Both the position numbers and the translations under genes were made by a program. From Mucilaginibacter conchicola (lineage in GTDB: Bacteria > Bacteroidota > Bacteroidia > Sphingobacteriales > Sphingobacteriaceae), in the NCBI RefSeq assembly GCF_003432115.1, contig NZ_QWDC01000002.1, positions 1,478,819 through 1,542,818 of the forward strand: a stretch of DNA of 64,000 bases, given 5' to 3'. Positions 1-9,514 of the stretch are shown here, piece by piece (within the stretch, counting starts at the first letter, position 1; the number at the start of each line of letters is the position of its first letter). The notes under the pieces are model-generated. The model made no database searches. It saw only the letters and a program-made list of their open reading frames with translations, and was not told where the DNA came from.

Positions 1-370
1 GATGATAAGTAAAGAGGGCAAAGGCGTTATTGTTTACATGAACCAGGAAGGCCGCGGCATTGGCCTTGTAAATAAGCTTAAAGCCTACCACCTGCAGGAA
101 AATGGCCTGGACACCGTTGAAGCCAACATTAAACTTGGTTTTAAAATGGATCAGCGCGATTACGGTATTGGTGCACAAATATTGCGCAGCCTGGGTATTT
201 CAAAAATGCGTTTGCTTACTAATAACCCTAAAAAACGTGCAGGCCTTATTGGTTACGGACTTGAAGTGATCGAGAACATCCCTATCGAAATAGCATCTAA
301 CCCGCATAACGAGGCTTACCTGCGTACTAAGCGCGATAAGATGGATCACGCTATAATGCGCGATCATTAA
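1..370 (+). CDS. ribA: GTP cyclohydrolase II, C-terminal part (5' end outside window)
   Basis: This is the C-terminal 123 codons of a GTP cyclohydrolase II, the zinc enzyme that opens the imidazole ring of GTP in the first step of riboflavin synthesis. The visible part has the family signature [16 protein letters not shown] followed by DTVEAN, LGF and [12 protein letters not shown], and the ending [12 protein letters not shown]. The zinc-binding cysteines and any N-terminal DHBP synthase (RibB) domain would lie upstream of the window, so it cannot be decided here whether this is RibA or a fused RibBA. The ATG at position 2 is internal. It converges with tamB, with a strong hairpin between them. 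Confidence 0.93.
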   Translation, partial: MISKEGKGVIVYMNQEGRGIGLVNKLKAYHLQENGLDTVEANIKLGFKMDQRDYGIGAQILRSLGISKMRLLTNNPKKRAGLIGYGLEVIENIPIEIASNPHNEAYLRTKRDKMDHAIMRDH

Positions 371-451
371 TTACCTGTCGAAGAAGTTCTTATCAGGATA
401 AAATATGATTTCCGTTCATCTTAGCTAAGTTAAGAGCGGGATGATAAAAAG

Positions 452-490
452 AATGGCTTTAGCAAAGTTTAATACTTTCCTAAAGCCATT
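452..490. terminator. Long hairpin between convergent ribA and tamB
   Basis: AATGGCTTTAG at 452-462 is perfectly complementary to CTAAAGCCATT at 480-490, and inside it AAAGT pairs with ACTTT around a five-base loop, giving an almost continuous 17-bp stem. On the minus strand the stem is followed by a U-rich tail (TCTTTTTA), which fits an intrinsic terminator for tamB. On the plus strand the tail is weak. Confidence 0.7.
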
Positions 491-527
491 TATGTGTTTG
501 CCGGGTTCTGTTTAAAAACCTTGCTAA

Positions 528-3500
528 TTAATCTTCGCTATCCTCGCCATCATCATTGTTGTTATCGTCTGATGGCTTGCTTGGTGTTGGGCTTGTAGTG
601 GTAGTTGATGGTACCGGGGCCGGGTTAACCGGTTGCTGGTTGCGGCGGCTTTGCCTGAATATGTTACGGAAGAACTCCCCGAAAGTATCAAAATCCCTCT
701 GGTAAATTAAACCAACACCGTTTACATACTGTGGTAGCAACTGATCGTTGATGGTATTCAGCGTAGTGTTGTTGAGCGCGCGGTACGAGTATTTACCACG
801 TAGGTTACCATCCTTACGTATCAGGTATTGTATCTCAAAGTCTTTGGTCAACTGTCGGAAATCGGTATTAAAGAAGCTTTGGCGGGTGTTAAACAAGTCG
901 TTTGAGCCCGATGTAGAGTACAAGTTACCATTCAGCAATAACCTGTCATTCCACAACCTGAAGGTGGCACTCGCGTCAGTAAATGAGCGTATGTTCAAGT
1001 CAAAGTTTTTGATGTTTGACTGTGATATAAAGCTGTTAAGTTTATTAAAGGCAAACTCGCTTACAGCCTGTTGGGCTGTACCAAACACCTGGTCGCTTAG
1101 GTTACTACCCGTGCCCGATGCAAAACTGCGGCGTACAATAACACTAAGCGCCTGCTGGCTGCGGTTAGCATTATCAGACAGGTAAGTAGCTAAATCGTCT
1201 TTTATAGATGGGTCTACCGGGAAGGTAAAGTCAAAATCAATGCTCGGTTGCAACAGTGTTTTGGTCAATATCAGCTCGGCTTGTACTAAAACCTGCTTGT
1301 TACCGTATGGCGGCTGAAAGCCCGCTGCAGAGTACAAAGGCCCAATAGCCGTACGCACCTCATATATGGCCCGTAAGTTTATCTCGGCATTTGATGGGTT
1401 ACCGGTCCAGTGAATGGTACCGCCCTGGTTAACTGTAAAGTTTTTGCTGATGAAATCCTTAGCCGTAAACTCAAACTTACCCGTTGTGATAAGGAAATCG
1501 CCAAACATCTCAAAGTCGCCAAGGCTATTGATGTTCAGCTTTAAGTTACGTGCCTGCCCCGAGCCTTCTAATACGCCGTAATCCGTTGAAATTCGCACCA
1601 CGGTACTCTCATCTACTGTAAGGTCAAAGTTCAGTGTAACGCCATTAAAAGGGTTAGATTTTGGTCCCGACTTCTGCAGCGTGTCAGCATGGTTTACGTA
1701 GCGGATAAAATCGTACTCGCTGGCCGTCATCGAGGTGTTCAATGGGATGTTGAATATTGTGCCCGCCTCAGTACTGGCCTTGATATCTATCTGCATATTA
1801 TCAACCGGCCCCGTAAATTTGAATGTGCCGGTACCATAGGCGGTTCCGTAATAAAGGTGATTATCCTTAAAGGTGGTGTTAAGGGCCTGCAGATTGGTTG
1901 CTTCTAAAGTAACATCAAGCGTTGGGTTTGATATGTTATTCAAATCCACCTTGCCATTTACCTCGCCTTTGCCGCCGCGGCTATCCTTCAGTACCATTTT
2001 ATCAATGGTGATCAAACTATTGGTTACCGATACTTTATCGCTGATAGTGTATGGCGTTTTAAGGTAATTAACCGTAAGGCCGGTGTTGTTAAGTGTTATA
2101 TCACCATTAAGTTGTGGCTTTGATGGCGGGCCGGTCATCTTCACATCGGCAGAGAGCGAACCCTTGATGTCTGATACGAGGTTCTTAATAAACGGCTCAA
2201 AAATAATGGCCTCGGTATGGTCCATCTTAATATCAAAATCAAGCGCATCTTCTGCCCCTTTCTGGCCTATCAGGTAAGCGCCATCCACGTTCATGGTTTC
2301 TTTACCATTATTGGTAATGTTCACCTTCACGTTGGCGCGGCTGTTCTCATTATCAAGATCAGAGTTGATCTTTACATCGCCCACCAAAGTTTTGTTCATG
2401 GTAAGCGAATCTATCCCCAGTTTGGCATCCACGCCCGGTTGCTTGGTAAGGCCGCTCAGCATTACATCACCGTTTAAGGCCCCTTTCAGCATCACGCCCG
2501 ATGGTTTGGTGAGCTGGTTAAGCGTGGCCATGCTAAACTGTTCAAAGGTCACCTTCAGCTTGTCAGCAGGGTTATCAGAGATGAAGCCATTAATGAGTAC
2601 CTTCTGGTTCCCGTTTGATAGCTCAAAGTTCTCCACCTTGGTTTTGCCATCAAGCAAGCGTATGCGTACCTGTTCCTCAATTTTCCAGTTCTGGTGCTCC
2701 AGTATAACATCAGATGGCAGCAGGCTCAGTTTGGCCGTTGTATCACGCCCAAAGGCTACCAAGCCGTAAAGGTCTAACTGGTTAATGGCGTTTTTATCAG
2801 ATAACTTAACGTTGAAGTTAAGGCTATCTTTTTTGAGGAAGTTGGTAACCGTAATGTTTTTGATGTACAAGCTATCCGTCAAATCCACCCGGTTCAACGA
2901 AAGGTTGAGGCCCAGGAAATCATCGGTAGTGCTCTCATCAATAATAAAATCATGGAAAACTATTTTGCCCAGTTTTATGGTTTTGATGTACCCGTTAAGC
3001 GTTGCCGTTTTATCGTTAGAGTTGAACTTCCCTACAAACGTGCCCTGGTCCGGTATCTGCAGGTTAGGCATAAACATGGCCGTAACCGGTTCCATGTTTT
3101 TAAGTGTGAGGTTAAAATCAAAGTTCTGCGGCTTGGGCGGCACTATATCCGTTTTTAATGATGGGATATATTTTTTGGCGATAGTTTTATAATATGACGG
3201 AAGCGTGGCCAGGTCATAGCTACCTTTAATACTGCCATCGGCAATGTCAGATTTTAACGAAATCACCCTTTCATCACCCTTGCCTTTTGCCGATAGGTTT
3301 AGCGTATCAACCACATAGCTGTTTCGCGGATCATTCACCCGTATTTTGGTAAGCAGGATGCTACCATCCAGATTATCCAGGTTATTGCCCGAGAAATCGG
3401 TATTCAGTTGCGTAGTGAATGTGATGGTATCTTTCAGCAGCTTTAGCTGGTGCAGACGCGCATTGGTGATGTTCCCTGCAATATTGTAAACCGGCAGTTT

Positions 3501-5018
3501 AGGGTTAAGGTTGATGTTGCCTGTAAGGTTAAACTTAATGTTACGGTCATTAATAGCTACACGGCCGTTAGCCACTTTTTTTATAAAAGTGCCGCTGGTT
3601 ACCAGGTTGGTATAGCTGTAACCTTTAAACTGTACATAAGCCACTTTGGCGTCTCCGCGGATGTTGAGATTTTTTATCTCGTCGCCACTACCGGCTATGT
3701 TGCCGGTAAATGATGTGCGGCCCAGGTCATTATTATCTATTAAAGCACCCGCATCAAAATTACTGGCCGTTAGTTTACCACTGTAGCTTGGTATACCGGC
3801 TTTGTTTATCTTGAGGTTAATGTCAGGATCTAAGCGGCCAAGCTTGGTTTTAAACGTGCCAAAGGCCACAAAATCATTCTGCAAACCGGTAAACCTGCCC
3901 GTAAAGTTCACGTTGCCAAACTTGCCCACAATATCCGGCACCTTTGCCGTTGGCTTGCCGGTAAAATGGCTGTACAGGTAATCGAGGTCTTTTTTGTTGG
4001 TGGCTATCTGATCGAAACGTAGTTGCAGGAAGGTGTTGTCCCAATCCGGCAATCCCGTAAGGTGAAAATCGCCTTTGATGAAGGTAGCCTGCGCGGCGGT
4101 AATGGTTAAACCCGTAGCCCGCAGGTTATTCACCAACCCACGGATGCGGCCATCCAGGCCCAACTCAAATGTGGTTTTAACACGCGTAAGTGCATCCGTA
4201 AAATAGCTGATATCTTTTGATGACAGATGCGAGGTATGGAACTCTGCATCCATGTTCACCTTGTTCTCAAAATCGTCAAGGTCATCAAACGATTTAAACC
4301 TCATGCGGAAGTAGTTCTTCACGTTTGAGTTAGCCGTTTGGATGTGCAGGTTTTGCAGCAACACCTGGTTGGTATCTATCGTAGCATTAGAGTTGAAATT
4401 TTTGAGATAAAAGCCGCTTTTTTCCTTCAAAGTCATGCCGGCAACACGTGCTTTAAACAGGTGGTTCACCAGGTCCATATTGTACACCGTGGTGGTAAAA
4501 TGGCTTACATCAATATCATTGAAATTAACACCCTTTACAAAATCGTTACGCAGGTAGTTTTTGTACCTGAAATGGAAGTTGTAGATGCTGATCTTCTCAA
4601 AGTTGAGCGTCCAGGGCTGGCTCTTGGTTTTGGTGGTATCGCCGGAACTGAAATAATCTATAACGAATTTGAGGTTGGTGGTGCTGTCTTTTAACTTCTT
4701 CAGATAAAAAGCGCCGTTATCCAACTGGATAGATTTAAAATCTAATTTCTTTTTCTTGATGCTGTTGAAGATGGAGAAGCCGCTCAGCTCAACAGAAAGC
4801 TTTGGCGTGCTCAGCAAAGTATCCTGTTGCTTATCCAGTATGTAAAGGCCCTCTAACACTACCGATGAGAACGGTTTTATGTACAGGCTCTTGATATCAA
4901 CCTTGGTATTAAGCTCTTTAGACAGGTATTTGGTAGCTTTTTTTGCCGCCCAGGTTTGCACAGGCTTATACTGAAACGAGATGAGCACGATGCTTACCAG
5001 CAGCAGTATTACCAGCAC
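528..5018 (-). CDS. tamB: Translocation and assembly module protein TamB (DUF490)
   Basis: Very large (1496 aa) inner-membrane-anchored protein of the TamB/AsmA-like class, thought to bridge the periplasm and help build the outer membrane or move lipid to it. One hydrophobic anchor is at the N-terminus (residues 1-15), followed by about 1,400 residues of repetitive beta-rich sequence (many N/D/G/T-rich strands such as LNGDITLNNTGL). The conserved C-terminal DUF490 region lies at roughly 1050-1420 (DYGVLEGSGQARNLKLNI, IHWTGNPSNAEINL, DFDFTFPVD). The tail is low-complexity T/P/S then acidic. The first canonical start is GTG at 5018, yet the frame stays open upstream to about 5088 and encodes basic residues (KVIKKVLKIALGI) that look like the cytoplasmic side of the anchor, so the start is uncertain. 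It diverges from tsaD. Confidence 0.9.
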   Translation of the reverse strand: MLVILLLVSIVLISFQYKPVQTWAAKKATKYLSKELNTKVDIKSLYIKPFSSVVLEGLYILDKQQDTLLSTPKLSVELSGFSIFNSIKKKKLDFKSIQLDNGAFYLKKLKDSTTNLKFVIDYFSSGDTTKTKSQPWTLNFEKISIYNFHFRYKNYLRNDFVKGVNFNDIDVSHFTTTVYNMDLVNHLFKARVAGMTLKEKSGFYLKNFNSNATIDTNQVLLQNLHIQTANSNVKNYFRMRFKSFDDLDDFENKVNMDAEFHTSHLSSKDISYFTDALTRVKTTFELGLDGRIRGLVNNLRATGLTITAAQATFIKGDFHLTGLPDWDNTFLQLRFDQIATNKKDLDYLYSHFTGKPTAKVPDIVGKFGNVNFTGRFTGLQNDFVAFGTFKTKLGRLDPDINLKINKAGIPSYSGKLTASNFDAGALIDNNDLGRTSFTGNIAGSGDEIKNLNIRGDAKVAYVQFKGYSYTNLVTSGTFIKKVANGRVAINDRNIKFNLTGNINLNPKLPVYNIAGNITNARLHQLKLLKDTITFTTQLNTDFSGNNLDNLDGSILLTKIRVNDPRNSYVVDTLNLSAKGKGDERVISLKSDIADGSIKGSYDLATLPSYYKTIAKKYIPSLKTDIVPPKPQNFDFNLTLKNMEPVTAMFMPNLQIPDQGTFVGKFNSNDKTATLNGYIKTIKLGKIVFHDFIIDESTTDDFLGLNLSLNRVDLTDSLYIKNITVTNFLKKDSLNFNVKLSDKNAINQLDLYGLVAFGRDTTAKLSLLPSDVILEHQNWKIEEQVRIRLLDGKTKVENFELSNGNQKVLINGFISDNPADKLKVTFEQFSMATLNQLTKPSGVMLKGALNGDVMLSGLTKQPGVDAKLGIDSLTMNKTLVGDVKINSDLDNENSRANVKVNITNNGKETMNVDGAYLIGQKGAEDALDFDIKMDHTEAIIFEPFIKNLVSDIKGSLSADVKMTGPPSKPQLNGDITLNNTGLTVNYLKTPYTISDKVSVTNSLITIDKMVLKDSRGGKGEVNGKVDLNNISNPTLDVTLEATNLQALNTTFKDNHLYYGTAYGTGTFKFTGPVDNMQIDIKASTEAGTIFNIPLNTSMTASEYDFIRYVNHADTLQKSGPKSNPFNGVTLNFDLTVDESTVVRISTDYGVLEGSGQARNLKLNINSLGDFEMFGDFLITTGKFEFTAKDFISKNFTVNQGGTIHWTGNPSNAEINLRAIYEVRTAIGPLYSAAGFQPPYGNKQVLVQAELILTKTLLQPSIDFDFTFPVDPSIKDDLATYLSDNANRSQQALSVIVRRSFASGTGSNLSDQVFGTAQQAVSEFAFNKLNSFISQSNIKNFDLNIRSFTDASATFRLWNDRLLLNGNLYSTSGSNDLFNTRQSFFNTDFRQLTKDFEIQYLIRKDGNLRGKYSYRALNNTTLNTINDQLLPQYVNGVGLIYQRDFDTFGEFFRNIFRQSRRNQQPVNPAPVPSTTTTSPTPSKPSDDNNNDDGEDSED

Positions 5019-5257
5019 GATGCCTAACGCTATTTTGAGTACTTTTTTAATAACTTTGCAGTTTAAATAATATCCTGAATTATTGAATTATCGATTGACT
5101 GAATAACGTATATCGCTATACATAGTTTAAGTTTGAAAGTTTTAAATAATCAATAATTCAAAATTCAGTAATTCAATAAATAGAATTTATAATCTATGTC
5201 GAAAACTGAACGTCGATACTTTTGACTTTCAACTTTTGACTTTCAACTTTATAACAC

Positions 5258-6259
5258 GTGCCTGCAATATTAGCTATAGAATCTTCGTGCGATGAAACCT
5301 CGGCTTCTGTTTGTGTTGACGGTGCAATACTAAGTAATGTTATTGCAAATCAGACCATTCATGAAGCTTACGGTGGTGTTGTCCCCGAGCTTGCCTCGAG
5401 GGTGCATCAGCAAAACATTGTTCCTGCGGTGCAGCAAGCATTATTAAACGCAAAAGTAAGCAAAAATGATATTGATGCGGTAGCTTTTACGCGCGGCCCC
5501 GGCCTTTTAGGTTCATTATTGGTAGGCGTATCATTTGCAAAGGCTTTTGCTTTGGCTAAACAGATACCACTTATTGAGGTCAACCACATGCAGGCGCATA
5601 TCCTGGCGCATTTTATTGCCGAGAAGAAACCATCGTTCCCTTTCATTTGCTTAACCGTATCGGGCGGCCATACCCAGATAGTTTTGGTAAAGGACTATTT
5701 TGATATGGAAGTGATAGGCCAAACGCTTGATGATGCGGCCGGCGAAGCGATGGATAAAACCAGCAAGATACTGGGCCTGCCTTATCCCGGCGGACCGCTT
5801 ATTGACAAGAACGCCCGCAACGGTAACCCCGATGCGTATAAATTTCCAGAGCCGCAGATACCGGGCTTTGATTTCAGCTTTAGCGGATTGAAAACTTCTA
5901 TCCTGTATTTCATAAGGGATAATGTAGCCGCTAACCCGAACTTCATCCAGGAGAACATGAATGATATCTGTGCCTCGGTAGAGAAACGTATTGCCACCAT
6001 CCTGATAAACAAGCTGAAAAAAGCAGCCGACGAACACGGGATAAAGGACGTAGCTTTGGCGGGTGGGGTATCTGCCAATACCGGCCTGCGCAACCTGCTT
6101 ACTGAAACGGGCGAAAAGAACGGCTGGAATGTTTTTATCCCCAAGTTTGAATACTGTACAGATAACGCGGCAATGATTGCCATTGCAGGTTACCACAAAT
6201 ATTTAAAAGGCGAATTTATTGGGCAAGATGTTGCCCCGCTGGCAAGGATGCCATTTTAA
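5258..6259 (+). CDS. tsaD: tRNA N6-adenosine threonylcarbamoyltransferase TsaD
   Basis: Universal enzyme that moves the threonylcarbamoyl group onto A37 of ANN-decoding tRNAs (t6A), working with TsaB, TsaC and TsaE in the cytoplasm. The N-terminus ILAIESSCDETSASV is the ASKHA-fold signature. H110 and H114 in NHMQAH bind the metal, LTVSGGHTQ (132-140) follows, and DNAAMIA near the C-terminus carries the third ligand. Length of 333 aa is normal. The start is GTG at 5258, since the family N-terminus begins right there. The leader contains repeated TTGACTTTCAACTTT-like segments. A small membrane-protein gene follows about 100 bp downstream. Confidence 0.96.
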   Translation: MPAILAIESSCDETSASVCVDGAILSNVIANQTIHEAYGGVVPELASRVHQQNIVPAVQQALLNAKVSKNDIDAVAFTRGPGLLGSLLVGVSFAKAFALAKQIPLIEVNHMQAHILAHFIAEKKPSFPFICLTVSGGHTQIVLVKDYFDMEVIGQTLDDAAGEAMDKTSKILGLPYPGGPLIDKNARNGNPDAYKFPEPQIPGFDFSFSGLKTSILYFIRDNVAANPNFIQENMNDICASVEKRIATILINKLKKAADEHGIKDVALAGGVSANTGLRNLLTETGEKNGWNVFIPKFEYCTDNAAMIAIAGYHKYLKGEFIGQDVAPLARMPF

Positions 6260-6360
6260 TGAGTGAATTATTGAATGAGTGATTTAGTGAATGAATTTAC
6301 ACACCGCTCATCAATAAATTGCTCTATTCACTAATTCAATAACTCACTCATTCACTAATT
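6259..6360. repeat. Imperfect inverted repeat after tsaD
   Basis: A stretch rich in GAGTGAATTATTGAATGAGTG on the left and its complement-like TTCAATAACTCACTCATTC on the right forms a long, imperfect hairpin. A similar gene-end palindrome with different bases is found after greA. It may act as a transcript end or mRNA stabiliser. Confidence 0.6.
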
Positions 6361-6363
6361 GTA

Positions 6364-6534
6364 ATGAACATTCCTTCTCTTATTTTCTGGATAATATTTG
6401 TAGTGCCGCTGGTGGCTTTTTTGGTATGGGTAATGCGCCAGGATAAACGCAGAGGTAAAACCGGCCTTGTAGTTCTGATAGTTACCGTTGTGGTTTGTAT
6501 CGCTTACATGTACTGGAAAACCGGCGGTAAGTAA
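6364..6534 (+). CDS. Small two-helix membrane protein (56 aa)
   Basis: Short ORF starting ATG at 6364 and ending TAA at 6534, coding for 56 residues. Two hydrophobic stretches (about residues 5-23 and 34-50) are separated by a basic loop MRQDKRRGKTG, and the tail is WKTGGK. The positive loop between two helices suggests both ends face outward with the loop in the cytoplasm. No known family is recognised. Support comes from the clean membrane topology, the position just after tsaD on the same strand, and the lack of a better minus-strand gene here. It is too short for usual ORF cut-offs and could be a chance frame. Confidence 0.5.
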   Translation: MNIPSLIFWIIFVVPLVAFLVWVMRQDKRRGKTGLVVLIVTVVVCIAYMYWKTGGK

Positions 6535-6536
6535 GA

Positions 6537-6617
6537 ATCTCTCCCCAAACCCCCACTCCGAAGGAGAGGGACTTAAGCTGCTTTTTTGAAGTCTCCCCGC
6601 CAGCTGGCGGGGGAGAT
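6537..6617. repeat. Interspersed palindromic repeat (CTCCCC type)
   Basis: Two GC-rich hairpins in tandem: CTCCGAAGGAG and CTCCCCGCCAG/CTGGCGGGG. The composition resembles the other C/G-rich interspersed elements of the window at 14075, 35678 and 42182, but the ends differ, so it is a separate or partial member. Confidence 0.5.
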
Positions 6618-6801
6618 TATTCACGATATTATTGTTATGGGTGTTCACGAATGCTCCGCAATTTAGAGGAGGCTTCTTCGCTGTTGCTCAAAATGACAGC
6701 TATTTATCACTGACAAAATCTCGTCAGTCTCATGTGTCTGATTATTAGTTATTTGAAAACTGCTGATTAAATATTGTCAGTCGGATGTTGTTGATAATCA
6801 G

Positions 6802-6846
6802 GTGTTCACCAATGTTCACGATGTTCATGCGCGTGAACGTGAACAC
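6802..6846. repeat. TGTTCAC/GTGAACA nested inverted repeat
   Basis: GTGTTCAC at 6802-6809 pairs perfectly with GTGAACAC at 6839-6846. Inside lie another TGTTCACG (6813-6820), an ATGTTCATG and CGTGAAC. The same heptamer cluster recurs at 43286-43328, 36 kb away, beside an unrelated gene. It may be a protein-binding site array or a small mobile palindrome. Confidence 0.55.
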
Positions 6847-7039
6847 TTGCAGTTATTTCACGAAACATTCCTCTGGAATGTAATTGACATCACTAAATTG
6901 AGCTACCCACGAGTTGTTCCGCCTGAACAAGCCCTGCAGCGTCATCTCGTAGGGATGTTTTGTCGGTAGAGTTAGAGCCGTTGCTTATTTCGTTCCGTAG
7001 GAACGTTTTGTGTTAATAAATTCTGCAAGACTTTAAGCG

Positions 7040-8224
7040 CTATATCTTCAGCCTCACGTTTATTTTCTGCAGCAATCCCGTTAGCCATACGATCACGAAG
7101 GAGAATATTAAACAACGTATCAGCCCACCCGTGCCCTGATCCAAGTATTCCGGGTAGCCGAGGTCTGTCATCTGATAGATAGGGTAGAAGAGGTAAGGTA
7201 GCAGGTAAGCCGTAAAAGTGCTGGTACCCGCCGGTTCAATGATCTTAAACCAATGGTACTTGTGCCTAAAATCTACAATGTAGATAAAGATGGCATACAC
7301 CACCAAGCTTATCCCCGTACATATCAAAACCCATGAAGGGGTATCGCGGGCTTTGGAGATACCGCCGCTAAAGTAACGTACAATAAAGCCGAGGTTGAAT
7401 AAGATGATAGCCATCATGATCATGGCGGCCCAAAGCATTTTTATCTCGTTGTTTTTGCTGAGGCGCATATACAACACCGATACAAACACCCCGGCCATAG
7501 TAAAGGCTTGCATGGCGCCATTACCGGCTATCCACATATATTTTTGCAGTCCGCTTAAAAAATCGAGCATCCCAAAGTGGAAATCGATATTAAAGAACAT
7601 GAAGAACAGCCAGGCTGCCGCCTGTATCCACAGGTAGCCGTTGCTATAATAGTAAATAAGCCCGCATACCAGGTATGACCAGCCTATGAGCCCCAGAATA
7701 CCCCACCACGTAAGGTGCAGCCATGGGTGGGCGGGATCGGTACTGCGGTAAACGATACACATGGCAATTAACAGCGCCCAGCCAAATCCCTGGAAAATGT
7801 AGCGCCGCAACTTTGAGGTATTCTTTTGGTAATCTAAAAAGATGAAAAAGAAACTGAACGTGGCTAAACTATCCCAAACCGGCTTGGGTAAAAGGGTTGC
7901 AGTTTCATTGTAGGTTTCGCTGTTGGCATGAAAAAAGCCGATAAATATCAGCGCCAGCGAACGGGTAATGATCCGCGAAGGCACATGCGCTTCTGAATTA
8001 TGCAGCCGTTTGGCGAAGGCATACGGGATCGATAGCCCTACAATAAAGAGGAAGGCAGGAAAGATGGTGTCGGCAAGTCCTAAAGCGTCGTCGCTTATTG
8101 CAGCATGTTTAAGCCATTCTGGGGTATTGGGCACGCCGTCAAGATCATTCACAAAGATCATCAGGAACATGGTAACCGCACGAAACGCATCAATAGACCT
8201 GATGCGGTTTATTAAATTACTCAT
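7040..8224 (-). CDS. DUF5009-type membrane protein (NagX/HGSNAT-like acyltransferase)
   Basis: 394-aa polytopic membrane protein with about ten hydrophobic segments. The N-terminus RIRSIDAFRAVTMFLMIFVND is the start typical of the COG4299/DUF5009 group, related to heparan-alpha-glucosaminide N-acetyltransferase, whose members move acyl groups onto amino sugars across a membrane. The conserved DTIFPAFLFIVGLSIPYA motif follows at about residues 53-70. The short tail KINVRLKI ends the last helix. It stands alone on the minus strand before pdxA. Whether this member acetylates glucosamine-containing glycans is inference from the family only. Confidence 0.8.
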   Translation of the reverse strand: MSNLINRIRSIDAFRAVTMFLMIFVNDLDGVPNTPEWLKHAAISDDALGLADTIFPAFLFIVGLSIPYAFAKRLHNSEAHVPSRIITRSLALIFIGFFHANSETYNETATLLPKPVWDSLATFSFFFIFLDYQKNTSKLRRYIFQGFGWALLIAMCIVYRSTDPAHPWLHLTWWGILGLIGWSYLVCGLIYYYSNGYLWIQAAAWLFFMFFNIDFHFGMLDFLSGLQKYMWIAGNGAMQAFTMAGVFVSVLYMRLSKNNEIKMLWAAMIMMAIILFNLGFIVRYFSGGISKARDTPSWVLICTGISLVVYAIFIYIVDFRHKYHWFKIIEPAGTSTFTAYLLPYLFYPIYQMTDLGYPEYLDQGTGGLIRCLIFSFVIVWLTGLLQKINVRLKI

Positions 8225-8303
8225 TAAACAGGCAAATGTATTTCAGAGATATTTGTTTTAAATAAACGGTAACAAATTTAAAACAGTATCTGCTTAGGTA
8301 CTA

Positions 8304-9359
8304 TTAATCCCTGTCGCGGCTTAGTTTACTAAACAGCAAAGGGTTTTCATTAAGTTCGGCAGTTTCGCGCCTGTGCTTAATAACGTGTATGGCCGTAAAC
8401 AGCGCCTCGCGGAACGATACTTCTGATGCCATGTTCTTGCCGGCAATATCATAAGCCGTACCATGATCTGGCGAGGTGCGCACAAAGCTTAAGCCTGCGG
8501 TATAATTAACACCGGTTTCAAAAGCTATCTGTTTAAACGGAATAAGGCCCTGGTCATGGTACATGGCCAGTACGGCATCAAATTGCAGGTAAGTGCCGTT
8601 TGCAAAAAAGCCGTCAGCAGCGTAAGGGCCAAAGGCCAAAACATCATGCGTGCGGGCTTCTTCAATGGCAGGGATAATAGTTTCCTGCTCTTCGGTACCT
8701 ATCAGGCCGTTGTCGCCGGCGTGGGGATTAAGACCCAATACGGCAATTTTTGGTTTGCGGATCCAGAAATCATCTTTCAGGCTCGCATTCATCACTTGTA
8801 ATTTCTTAACAATTTTTTCAGTAGTGATGCTCTGTGCAATTTTAGTAACCGGGATATGGCCGGTAACTACACCTACACGCAGCGAGTCGCTCACCAAAAA
8901 CATCAACGATTCGTCTTTGCTATCGCGATGCTGTAAATATTCGGTATGGCCGGGGAAGGCGAAATCTTCACTCTGGATATTGTCTTTATTGATAGGCGCG
9001 GTAACCAAACCATCAATATGGCCGCTCAGCAGGTCATCCGTAGCGCGTTGCAGCGAGGTGAAGGCATATTTACCGCCATCTTTGGTAGACTGGCCCATCT
9101 CAATGCGTACATCCTCTTCCCAGCAATTGATCATGTTGGGTTTGCGGCTTTGTGCATCAAGGGCGCTATCCACCACAGTAAAGTTAAACTCGTTTAAGTG
9201 CGTGGCTTTACGGTGGAACGATGCCACTTTGGTATGCCCGTAAACTATGGGTGTACAGTAATCGTAAATGCGTGAGTCGGAAAGGGTTTTGATGATAATC
9301 TCAAGCCCGATGCCGTTAATGTCTCCTATGCTGATGCCTATTTTAGGTTTGTCGCTCAT
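8304..9359 (-). CDS. pdxA: 4-hydroxythreonine-4-phosphate dehydrogenase PdxA
   Basis: Oxidises 4-phosphohydroxy-L-threonine with NAD, after which the product decarboxylates, in the DXP-dependent route to pyridoxal phosphate. The N-terminal GDINGIGLEII is the family motif. H168 (VTGHIPV), H213 (NPHAGDNG) and H268 (MYHDQG) correspond to the three metal-binding histidines of the E. coli enzyme, and GHTEYL (H138) lines the substrate pocket. The length of 351 aa is normal. It diverges from rsmA with a 155-bp gap; the same gene neighbourhood pdxA-rsmA is seen in many bacteria. Confidence 0.95.
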   Translation of the reverse strand: MSDKPKIGISIGDINGIGLEIIIKTLSDSRIYDYCTPIVYGHTKVASFHRKATHLNEFNFTVVDSALDAQSRKPNMINCWEEDVRIEMGQSTKDGGKYAFTSLQRATDDLLSGHIDGLVTAPINKDNIQSEDFAFPGHTEYLQHRDSKDESLMFLVSDSLRVGVVTGHIPVTKIAQSITTEKIVKKLQVMNASLKDDFWIRKPKIAVLGLNPHAGDNGLIGTEEQETIIPAIEEARTHDVLAFGPYAADGFFANGTYLQFDAVLAMYHDQGLIPFKQIAFETGVNYTAGLSFVRTSPDHGTAYDIAGKNMASEVSFREALFTAIHVIKHRRETAELNENPLLFSKLSRDRD

Positions 9360-9514
9360 TGTTCGTTGTCCGGTTTTACTGCTGGTGGGCAGTATAATTC
9401 GCTTTGGTATTTAGGCGCTTAGCTTTTTACCAAAAATGCAAATTAAAAGATTTTCAACTTATTATTCCTGATAAAAGCACAATATGCCGTAATTTGTGTG
9501 ATTAATTTTAGCAA

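Larger units (their letters stand above)
6535..7039. other. 505-bp intergenic region with repeats, no gene seen
   Basis: Holds a repeat-like segment at 6537-6617 with two hairpins, the second nearly perfect (CTCCCCGCCAG at 6593-6603 against CTGGCGGGGGAG), and a cluster of TGTTCAC words at about 6641 and 6802-6846. The remaining sequence shows no convincing coding frame or RNA gene. Confidence 0.6.

Noticed and set aside
5651..6196. 181-aa minus-strand open frame inside tsaD
   Set aside because: Antisense to the conserved tsaD gene; low-complexity translation.
6355..6648. 97-aa minus-strand open frame after tsaD
   Set aside because: Much of it is the mirror of a palindromic repeat and of the small membrane protein gene; no protein character.
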